Assembly (NCBI GenBank): GCA_037176725.1
Contig: JAZBRS010000013.1
Span: 10,977,001-11,041,000 of the forward strand
DNA length: 64,000 nucleotides
Source of the DNA: Posidonia oceanica
Lineage: Eukaryota; Streptophyta; Magnoliopsida; Alismatales; Posidoniaceae
Direction of reading: 5' to 3'
The notes under the pieces were generated by a model. It made no database searches. It saw only the letters and a list, made by a program, of their open reading frames with translations, and had not been told where the DNA came from. Positions 56,236-64,000 of the stretch are shown one piece after another (positions within the stretch are counted from its first letter, which is position 1; each line of letters begins with the position of its first letter). The position numbers and the translations under genes are program-made.

Positions 56236-56434
56236 ATGGAAAATTGGGCTCATGCATTTGTTGATTATAACGTAAGATTCTAATTTATGAAAGATATCCA
56301 TGTTAAAAAACATTACACTTAAGCGAAACTAATGAAACACAAGATGAGGCATGTCAAAAAATTGGACTCATGTGTTTGTTGATTATTTGTCAAGATGGTT
56401 ATCCATGTCAAAAAAACATTACAATAAAAAGCAT
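56236..56434. repeat. Imperfect direct repeat at the left of the Harbinger remnant
   Basis: AAATTGG(G/A)CTCATG followed by TTTGTTGATTAT and ATCCATGT(T/C)AAAAAA occurs twice, about 110 bp apart. It may be subterminal sequence of the DNA transposon. The transposon ends were not found. Confidence 0.4.
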
Positions 56435-56515
56435 TGCCTTCCATAGTTCTCCAGTAAAGCATGAAACAATTATAAGTGTATGAACATACCAAGCAAATTG
56501 TTTGCTCCCATAGTT

Positions 56516-57733
56516 CTACAGTAATAAAGGCTTCCGACTTGCCTTCCATGATTCATATGTCTGTGTCAACCATTTAACCTTGTGTGAGGGGGGTTTCATC
56601 TGCATAAAAGCCTTTCTTAGTTCCTTCTTTTCAAAGCGGATCATCACATAAACATATAGGTCGGAGTCAACATCAACACCATTGGCCAGACAAGAATCGA
56701 GGCAAGTTGACATGGAATACATTTCTTCTTGCTCCTGCAGCGCTTCCATATAGGACTCAACTGATTCAAGTGCTACTTGGGAGTTGCCATGACCTCGAGC
56801 CTTTGATCTTTGTGAGGTAGCAGTGTTTGCAGATTTCATTGTGGACTCACCACGAGCAAAGGAGGAAGCTTCATAGGAATGTACAGTTGGGTAAGATGGT
56901 TGGTCCCCTGGCACATCAAAACTGTCATCGTTGTGATCATCCTCCTCACATCCAACTTCAGAGGGAACACCTGTCGCACTTGGGATGAATGCATGCTTTC
57001 CAGTCGCCACATTGCCTAAGAATAAAATGTTCAATTTTTCCTCGTGCTTGAGTGGCTTGTATTTGAACTTCTCGCAGCTAGGCTCGTGCTGTGTATGGAA
57101 CAAACAAATGTAGGCAAACATAACTAGTATTCAAATAGCAATAGTTTGAAAAATGTTATAAGTAATAATGGGAACATGTGCTTACCTGCTTCATGTTTTG
57201 CCACTATTCGTCATCTGCTCCATCCCAAGTTTGTCTAAGGCTATTCCAACCCTTTCCAGTTTGAGCTGACAAAATACCCCACACTTGCCAATCCTTCCTA
57301 AGCTTCTCAAACTTGTTCTTTAGTTGGGCACGGGTGCTGGTTACTCTTGTTTTCTCCTTCAACTTGGTCTCAAGTAACACATAACCTTGAGCATCCAGAT
57401 GGGAACCTAGCATATGACCAATCCTTGCAAGGTCAATGCACATGTTGAGGGAGATCTCCACCAGTCTATCATCGCATTCAGCCTTTTGATACAGTGGAGT
57501 GGGTAAGGAAGAGTTGCCTGTAGGATGGCTTCCACCGCTTACCCTTCCTCATGCATCTAGCCTTCTACCATGACAGGGGTATGAGTTTGCATGTGCTGGT
57601 GCTTGTGGTGCACTACTACCATTTGTTGTTTGCTCAATATGAGTAGGAAAGGTCCCTGTAGACAATTCAGTAGAAGCTGAAGGAGCTGTGCACAAATTAA
57701 TGATGTTATTCAATTCCATGTCGGAGTCCATGT
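56516..57733 (-). pseudogene. PIF/Harbinger Myb/SANT-like protein (ORF1 type), with one intron
   Basis: It starts MDSDMELNN at 57733. A TGA at 57549-57551 and a TAG after GADDE at 57204-57206 break the first exon. Between them is a Myb/SANT-like domain of the plant Harbinger type: TRAQLKNKFEKLRKDWQVW, then QTGKGW, then GADDE before the lost Trp. A 97-bp intron fits 57089-57185 (sense donor AG/GTAAG, acceptor ACACAG/C). Exon 2 continues with HEEKLNILFLG and GKHAFIPSA, a motif of the same family, then an acidic stretch and a Lys-rich end at 56516. These proteins help the transposase bind its ends and enter the nucleus. Confidence 0.7.
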
Positions 57734-57995
57734 TTGACCTAAACAATATTGTAATGTAATAGTATAAATTTAAAGGAAGAAACATTACAACATTCAAAGG
57801 AAGAAACCAAACTAAAATTAAACATAACTTGTTCCACAATCATAAAAAAATAAAACAACATTCACCAACAGATATTATAGATTGAAACATATAATTCATC
57901 AATATTCATCATAACTTGTTGTACAGTTCTAAAGAAAAAGCATTCACCAACATAAATTACACATAAACTTAACACACATTCAAATTCCTCACAAG

Positions 57996-58340
57996 CTAAA
58001 CACCGCGTGCTAATCCTATTTCATCATGTATACTATCGCAGAATGCACCCATATGAAACTCATCCATGGAAGTTGGTTCGTCATCTACAATTGCCACTTC
58101 CTCATCTCCCACTAACATCTCCTCGACTACATTGGACTCCTTGAGGAGCTCGTCCAAGTGCCTCTGCTCAATGATGAAGTTATGTATTAGTATGCATGCA
58201 ATTAAAATTTGCACTTGTTTCCTATAAGAATATGGTTGCATGATGTTCAAAATGTAGTATGTTTATGTAATTAGTTCACCAAACGACTCTTCGTCCATCT
58301 CCCCATCTGAGTTAATCGAGTACATTACCTTGTTATCCAT
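57996..58340 (-). pseudogene. PIF/Harbinger transposase C-terminal stub
   Basis: After a short frame from ATG 58340 (MDNKVMYSINSDGE) and a stop near 58263, the frame resumes with YSYRKQVQILIACILIHNFI, the conserved C-terminal helix of Harbinger DDE transposases, followed by an acidic tail to 57996. The DDE core is missing, so there is an internal deletion. With the Myb-like gene just downstream this identifies the region 56.2-59.3 kb as a dead PIF/Harbinger element. Confidence 0.65.
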
Positions 58341-58829
58341 GGCTAACAAAAACCAAGGTACTTCCTAAATGAAATATTTTGTAAAAGAAACATTTACTAA
58401 TTACAAACTTTACGTTTTAGCATAATTGCAAGACTAATAAGGTAATTAATGCAATAATCAATTTATTTAGAAAACACATTCAACAAAAAAAATGATCTTA
58501 CCGGCTATCGTTGTAAAAACCTTTGGTGGACGGTGGTGTGGACTATGGAGAATGTAGAATGGGGACTGCTTCACGCCTTTGCCGCAGAATCGCCGAATCG
58601 TCACGGAATTGCCTTCACCGTAGAATCGTCGAATCACCGGACGCCTTCACGCCGGATGTCGAATCGTCGACCAACAGGTGAAGTGGCAAAAGAGAAGGGT
58701 CAGAGGTAAGGGATTTGTCTGTGGAGATGGGAGGTTGTGGGATTCGTCGGTGGGAGGTAAGGGATTAGGCAATGAGTAAAAGGGGATAGATATGAGTAAT
58801 AAATTGCAGTTAGTAGTGGTAGGTAAATG

Positions 58830-59190
58830 AGACAGGGGTTTTGCGAATGTCTGAGATGGACGTCCGCTATGTGGAAGATGGGGTGAATAGACAGGGATTT
58901 GGCGGACATCCACGACAGACGTCTGCGGAATGGGGATTCTGGTAAATGAGACAGGGACTATGCGAACGTCCGAGACGGATGTCGGGTATGTGGAAGATGG
59001 GGTGAATGCGACAGGGATTTGGTGGACATCCACGACAGACATCCGCGCAATGGGGATTCTGGTAAATGAGGTAGGGGCTATGCAGACGTTCAAGATGGAC
59101 GTCCACTATGTGGAACATGGGGTGAATGAGACAGGGATTTTGCAGACGTCCACGGCGGACGTCCGCATTGTATACCATCGTTATAGGGGT
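58830..59190. repeat. ~120-bp tandem repeat, three units
   Basis: Each unit has two halves: one with a GACAGGGNTTTGCGAACGTC word and GACGTCC, the other with TGGAAGATGGGGTGAAT, GGACATCCACGACAGACGTC and GGGGATTCTGGTAAATGAG. Units start near 58830, 58949 and 59069. GACGTCC words recur and may be subterminal binding sites. The frames open on both strands here are repeat artefacts. Confidence 0.7.
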
Positions 59191-59261
59191 TATGTGGTTG
59201 TCCATTATGGACGTCCACGACATCTGCCATTGGGACAAGGAAAATGCGGATGTCCATCGTG

Positions 59262-59391
59262 AAGTTCTAAACCCTATTTCGATCCCTTTCTAAACCCTAT
59301 TTCTTGTTGTCCCTCGTCTCTCACAAGCCCTCCCTCCTCCGTAGCCCGACACACCTCCTCTATAGCCCTCCCTCCTCTGGGAACTACTTCC
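59262..59391 (+). promoter_or_regulatory. Leader-like region with two telo-box motifs
   Basis: TAAACCCTATTTC occurs twice within 30 bp (about 59267-59300), then a C/T-rich stretch leads to the ATG at 59392. Telo-box plus pyrimidine-rich leaders are common near plant transcription starts. The role is inferred only. Confidence 0.4.
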
Positions 59392-59444
59392 ATGGTGGCT
59401 AGAACTGGTCCGACGAAGAAGATGGCCATGAAGAGGAAGGTATC
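59392..59444 (+). pseudogene. First 17 codons of a transposon-type ORF, cut by solo LTR
   Basis: ATG 59392 opens a basic N-terminus (MVARTGPTKKMAMKRK) that stops being readable at the LTR insertion. Removing 59445-62291 puts it in frame with 62292-63213. The basic start suggests a nuclear signal. Confidence 0.6.
59440..59444. repeat. Target site duplication GTATC, left copy
   Basis: These five bases directly precede the LTR start TGTAGACATC; the same five follow the LTR at 62287-62291. Confidence 0.8.
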
Positions 59445-62286
59445 TGTAGACATCCCATTTTGACACCTTGGCGGCAGATCAAACTTGGAGGAACGAGCTC
59501 GGAAGCGGCAGATTCAAACTTTCCACTTAGAACCCTCAAAACCAGCCTTTTCACCCAAACTGACCCAAAACCCCACTTTCAACCCTGAACTTCACCTAAA
59601 CATTCCCAACTACCCAAAACCTACCAAACCAAACCCTGACCTAAGCCCAAAACCCATTGGTGGCTTAAGGACTAGGCAGTGGGCCTGGATTTCACTGTAC
59701 AAGCCCAGTCCACTGAGTTGCATGTTTGGTCGCCACTCGTAGAGGCGACTAGAACCTGTTGCCACTCGTAGAGGCGACTAAACCCTGTCGCCACTCGCTG
59801 AGGTGACTAGATCCTGTCGCAACTCGAAGCGGCGACTGGGTTTGTCGCCAGCGAGACCGATGACTTTTCTACAACTCAGACCACCGCTTGAACTTTCCCA
59901 CGCGGCCGCTGCCGGCCATCGATCACCATCCTTCCCTGTCATCCCGTCCCCTCGGCCACTTACTCGCCCACTACCTCCACGTGCTACTTGCCAAGGCACA
60001 CTTACTCCCTGGCACAGCGTCCACTCCTCACCGGTGGCCTTCCCGCTCTCTCCACACCCACTGACTGGCCGTCTGCAAGCCCTACCACCGACGACTTTGT
60101 CGTCCTCACCACTGCACACACATTTACTTCCTCGATCTCACAACCCTCTCACAGCCTCTCACTGCCCCCTTCTCTGCCACCATTGGTTGCTGCCAGAGCT
60201 AATAGGTGGAGAGGAGAACCTATCCACGCCGACAACCCATTTTCCACCTTCCCCCTTTGCCGCTTGATCCAGAGCGAGTAGAGGCGATCCAATGGCATTC
60301 TCCAGCTCTCCAGCCTTCGCCCCAGCCATTCACATTTTGTTTTAGCCTCCCACAGCCACTGCCAAGCCTCACCGAACCTTTGCCGTCCACGGTGAACCCA
60401 TCACCGGCGACGCCATCCAACGGCCTCCACACAGCAACATAGCCCGTCACGAACTCCCAGCAATCCCCACACATTCCATGCATCCCGTCCTACATTCCTG
60501 CGGCCTCAAACAACCACGAACAACCCCACAACCGCCGCGCAACCGAGCTCGCCGCCCTTCCTTGCTGCCGCCAGCCAACATCCCCCAGAAGCTACACCTC
60601 AACGCCGAACGCCCCCAAACTCTGTGCACACCTTCGCCACATCGCCTCGAACTCAGCCCGATCAACCCAAGCGCCTACTGCAGCCTCCAGTGCCGCTGCG
60701 ACCTCCATGCCGGTGCGCTCAGACGAGCTAGGTCGGGGAGCACAACCGTGCACCCCCGCAGGTGAACGACCCCTCCTCTAGCTTTGTCACGTGCCATGTA
60801 GGCTTCCTAGCTAGTTTATCGTATTTTACCATGCCTTGACTGCCGTGTTTGGTCTTCTTCTCTGGCACCAGAGGACTGCCAGGTTAGGCGCCGCCGCAAG
60901 CGGCGACTAACCTGCTCCTCTGGCTGTTGGTTGGCCGGAATTTGGGCTGTCGCTCCGGCCGACCTAGAGCTCCATTTTACTTTCTTTTTGCATGTCTGTG
61001 ATCGTGAATGTTTACTCTACATGTTTGCATAGTTAGATCATTGTTTTTGCATAGCCATGCGTTCCTGATTTTGTCCCAAAGGTGGCTGTTTGGAACACCT
61101 GAGTTGCAATGCTGTCGCCGGTCTCATCGGCGACTCACCTACAACTCTTGGCCGTTCTTCCGGCCAACATTTGGACCGTCGTATCTTGCGACCTAGGCAT
61201 CCATTTTACTTGTTGCTTGCATGTTTGTAATCCTGAATATGCCATCTACATGTTCATGCATTTAGTTTGCCATTTTCATCCATTAGCTAGCTTGATTTTG
61301 GCCATGAAGTCTACTGTCTGGGTAGCACTGTATATGCCTCTATCGCCGTTAGTACAGGCGACATGCTCAAGCGCCGCTCACACTGGTGACTAAGGTCGTT
61401 GCTGCTCTGATAGGCGCCATGTGCCTCGCCGATCTCACCGACGACATGCACTGCCGCCGCTCACGGCAGCGACCAGGCCTGCAGTTCAGACAGTGGCCGA
61501 GCCACCATTGTTTGTCGCTTCATGTCTTGTTTATTCTGCTCACCTGTTTACTGATTTGCTTCTCGAGCTTGTTTATCATTGCTTTGCAGCATTTTCGCTT
61601 TGATTTAGTCTTCTAGCATGTTTTACAAAGCCTGCATCATTTACAAACCCATGTCGCATGTTGTTTTGCATTGCATGGTTTTATCCACTGTTTTGTTTCT
61701 CGCCTGCATTACATTAGGGCAGTGATGCTTACTATCTGGAGTTCTTTTGAACCAAGGCACGCCCGGTTCAGAACACTGGTAGCGTTGCTGAGCACATAGA
61801 TTCCACGTTTAATTCCCTGCACGCATATTAGCACTTAGAGCATACATTTGAGATGTAATTAAGCATTCATGGCATTTAGGCATTTAAAGCATGCATCTTT
61901 CTGCATATGCGAGTGAGAAGACTAGAAAGACTGATTCCGGACGTATCGGGGGTGCCTAACACCTTCCCCATGCGTAACAGGAGTCCTTACCCTTTCTCTT
62001 GGCATGCAATGACCATTATGCCCTCATCCTAGGCACGAGTCATATCTTTGCATAGCATTGCATCCCTTTGCATGTCTTCATGCATTTCCTCGGTTTTCCT
62101 TATCTCTCGATTTAATAGACTAGGTGACGACCCCAAATTTGCTTTATCTTTGTTTTTCCTTCTTTTTTGGTGTTTTCGAGTTGAGTTTCCTTCCTCAGAT
62201 CCACCCGCTCATAGTGGCCTATTTTCGATCGATGCATGTGAGCTTTGGCATCGTGGATGGACGCGTCGATTTTCAAGGTTACTAGA
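59445..62286 (+). mobile_element. Solo LTR (Tat/Ogre-type), 2842 bp
   Basis: It starts TGTAGACATCCC and ends GGTTACTAGA, where the related element 1 LTR ends GGATTACTACA; the terminal CA has become GA. It is flanked by GTATC on both sides. Inside are the GTCGCC hairpin array (59729-59850), the loop-conserved stem region near 61717-61740 and the conserved LTR-end block (61936-61995). No internal sequence or second LTR is present, so it is a solo LTR from unequal recombination. It also carries GC-rich frames at 59800-60770 that I do not regard as genes. Confidence 0.8.
59729..59850. repeat. GTCGCC...GGCGAC tandem hairpins
   Basis: Four tandem units of about 30 bp: GTCGCC, nine bases, GGCGAC, then TAGAACCT-like spacer (first at 59729-59749). 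Arm variants include GTTGCC/GGCGAC and GTCGCC/GGTGAC, which keep G-T pairing. Further GGCGAC/GTCGCC words occur at about 60890-60915 and 61345-61470 and in LTR 3. Confidence 0.6.
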
Positions 62287-63213
62287 GTATCCGAAAAAGA
62301 TGGTTCCAACAATCCCCCTCTTCTTACTTTGAATACCTCATCTTTTGACAAGTATCTGTCAAGGAATCTCTTAATTGAGTGATTAATTCTTGATAATGAT
62401 TTCTTGAATTTTGGAATACGGTCTTTGTTTAAGGATGCCAAAATCTTGAAATATTTATCTTTTTCGTATCAAAACATGGCTTGTCCTAGATTAGTGGCCC
62501 AATTTTATTCATCTTTACAAGATAATGGGCATGAACTACTTTCTATTGTCAATAATCATACTTTCTCTACTACTCTTGATTATTTGAGTCAAAATTGTTA
62601 GCTAACGGATGGTGATATTGACATTCATAATGCCACTATGGATATTGATGTTTGGTCTAGTAATGATTTGTTTGAGGAACTTTTACTGGCTGGTGTTAAT
62701 CCTCGGTCTGTGCCTCCTATGTTTGGTCAAATAGGATATAAGATGTTTCTAACTCACATGAAGCACAGACCTTGCATAGTAGCCAAGGTTTTGTCTCGAA
62801 ATCTTATAATGCATTCTGGTTATCAGAGTGAATTATCCACTCTTCTTATGATAGCTGTTTATTGTGTTATGAAAAATTATCTTGTTAAGTGGAACCTCTA
62901 TGTCTTTAATGTTCTTAAATCTCATCAGCGTCTTTCCTTTTCTCCTTTTGGTCTTATGTTGAGTCATCTTTTTGAGACCACGGGGATTGTTCCTCCAAAT
63001 GAGTCTTATAAATTTTCTGGACCGATTTGCATTACAAGTCCCCTCTCAAATGCTCCTCCTTCCTTTTCTGGGCCATCTACTGCGTCAGCCTCTACATCAA
63101 TGGAGGCCTCCTATAGTATGGCAGGTATTATGATGGCAATTCAGGACATGAAGATGTCAATGGATTATGGATTTCAGAACATCAACAATCGACTTACTGA
63201 TATTGAGCGTTGA
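62287..63213 (+). pseudogene. Transposon-type ORF, main part (plant transposon protein-like)
   Basis: The frame runs from the GTATC copy to a stop at 63211-63213, broken by TGA at 62380-62382 and TAG at 62599-62601. Motifs include CPRLVAQFYSSL, MFGQIGYKMFLTHM, HSGYQSELSTLLMIAVYCVMK, WNLYVFNVLKSHQR and FGLMLSHLFETTGIVPP. These resemble the 'putative plant transposon protein' family (the FYANL / LVREFY proteins often found near Ty3/gypsy and MULE elements). The C-terminus is Ser-rich and then amphipathic (MAIQDMKMSMDYGFQNINNRLTDIE), probably a coiled coil. Function is unknown. Codon use is AT-rich, unlike the gag genes of elements 1 and 2. Confidence 0.6.
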
Positions 63214-64000
63214 ATGGCATCTTCAAAATAGATTGTCTTGTTTATTGTGAACACTTTGCTTTGACTTCTTTGTAGATGTGTTTTAAATTTCATGTATGCA
63301 TCAAATTTGTATGTGGAACATTAGATGCTAGATGTTACAACATAGACCATTTATTGCACAAAATAGAGTTCTTTGTTGTTATTGTCTCTTGTTATTCTGT
63401 GTACTCATGTCACTCTCATGATGTGCAAATTTGACACAGTACAAGAATATGGAATGTTTGTTAATGAAGTGTACGACACTTATCTTTTAGGAATAACATT
63501 GTGTGGTATGAAAGTAAGAATATCATATCAACTCAAGATTTTTTAATTTATAGGCATAATTCTTCAAATCCAGGTTTAATGTAAAAAACAAAGCTTAGAA
63601 CAAATCTCATGTAAGACCATGAAGATATAACTATGACTTGATAAGTCTCGGTCAATAACCAAACCAAGGATTAAGTATATTGTTCAATATGTACAATTTA
63701 TAATGCCAATAAATTGGATAAAGTGGAAATTAAGAACATCAATGTCTTTGCAATGCCTTTTCCCTCAAAATTACAACATCGACGTCTTTGTAATGCCTTT
63801 TACTTGAAAATTACAACAATGTATTGCAACAGGTAACTGCTTAGACCAGTAAGGCCACGTCAAACATGCTTTGCTATCCATGTCAACAGCTATCATCAAT
63901 AGCTATTTGCCAGCCCTCATGCACGGCATATATGAGCTCCACCCTGTAAATACTCCGATTTCTTATTAAGCCTACAGAAGATCTCTTCTCTCAAAAGTTA
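63214..64000. other. AT-rich tail, no gene seen
   Basis: The region is AT-rich with no ORF of note. A ~40-bp tandem duplication lies at about 63734-63813 (CTTTG(C/T)AATGCCTTTT with AAAATTACAACA). It may be 3' flank of the transposon-type ORF. Confidence 0.5.

Noticed and set aside
59803..60765. Pro/Ser/His-rich ORFs in the solo LTR
   Set aside because: They overlap in several frames within a GC-rich LTR segment, lack domains, and lie between verified LTR ends.
1..64000. tRNA or rRNA genes
   Set aside because: No cloverleaf-type sequence or rRNA core was noticed; the only tRNA-like pieces are the primer binding sites.

Overview
The window is plant nuclear DNA from a repeat-rich intergenic region, almost certainly of a eudicot. 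It holds nested transposable elements and no host gene that I can recognise. The lineage call rests on very long LTR retrotransposons of the Ty3/gypsy Tat/Ogre type: a second (archaeal-like) RNase H between the gypsy RNase H and the integrase, a tRNA-Arg-like primer binding site, LTRs of 4.7-5.8 kb, and LTRs starting TGTTGACA or TGTAGA next to a PPT ending GGGGCATC. The species cannot be named from the sequence.

Layout. (1) 1-20105: element 1, minus strand. It has a 3' LTR (cut by the window edge), PPT, a hairpin/pseudoknot repeat array, a DUF7745/plant-mobile-domain-like ORF of 428 aa, a gag-protease ORF of 1060 aa, leader, PBS and a 5.8-kb 5' LTR. RT, both RNases H and integrase are missing through one clean internal deletion near 7631-7640. 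(2) 20106-26391: older plus-strand debris, namely an LTR fragment, a broken integrase C-terminus, the 3' region of a third element, its PPT, and an LTR starting at 24335. (3) 26392-51024: element 2, minus strand, structurally complete (24.6 kb, 5-bp target duplication GGAAG). The order is 5' LTR, PBS, gag-PR, acidic linker, RT-RNH, aRNH, INT, DUF7745-like ORF, hairpin arrays, PPT, 3' LTR. Its coding regions are broken, almost only by nonsense codons that are mostly TAG. (4) 51030-54139: 3' region of a fourth, plus-strand element with its own hairpin arrays and a ~204-bp tandem repeat, followed by a PPT and an LTR at 54140. (5) 56.2-59.3 kb: a decayed PIF/Harbinger DNA transposon with a Myb/SANT-like gene containing an intron, a stub of transposase and ~120-bp tandem repeats. 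(6) 59392-63213: a transposon-type ORF split by a 2.8-kb solo LTR with target duplication GTATC. The remaining 0.8 kb is AT-rich and featureless.

Most unusual signal. The region between the DUF7745-like ORF and the PPT of elements 1 and 2, and the matching region of element 4, carries dozens of short tandem units. Read on the element's sense strand, each can fold as an H-type pseudoknot (S1a-T-S2a-N-S1b-AAC-S2b). Both stems change sequence between units while keeping complementarity. Around these lie a perfect 12-bp hairpin carrying the GGGGCATC motif of the PPT and, in element 4, a 9-bp hairpin with compensatory changes between tandem units. I know of no description of such an array in Tat/Ogre elements. 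The pol-less element 1, which keeps gag-PR and the DUF7745-like ORF long and open, is the second point of interest.
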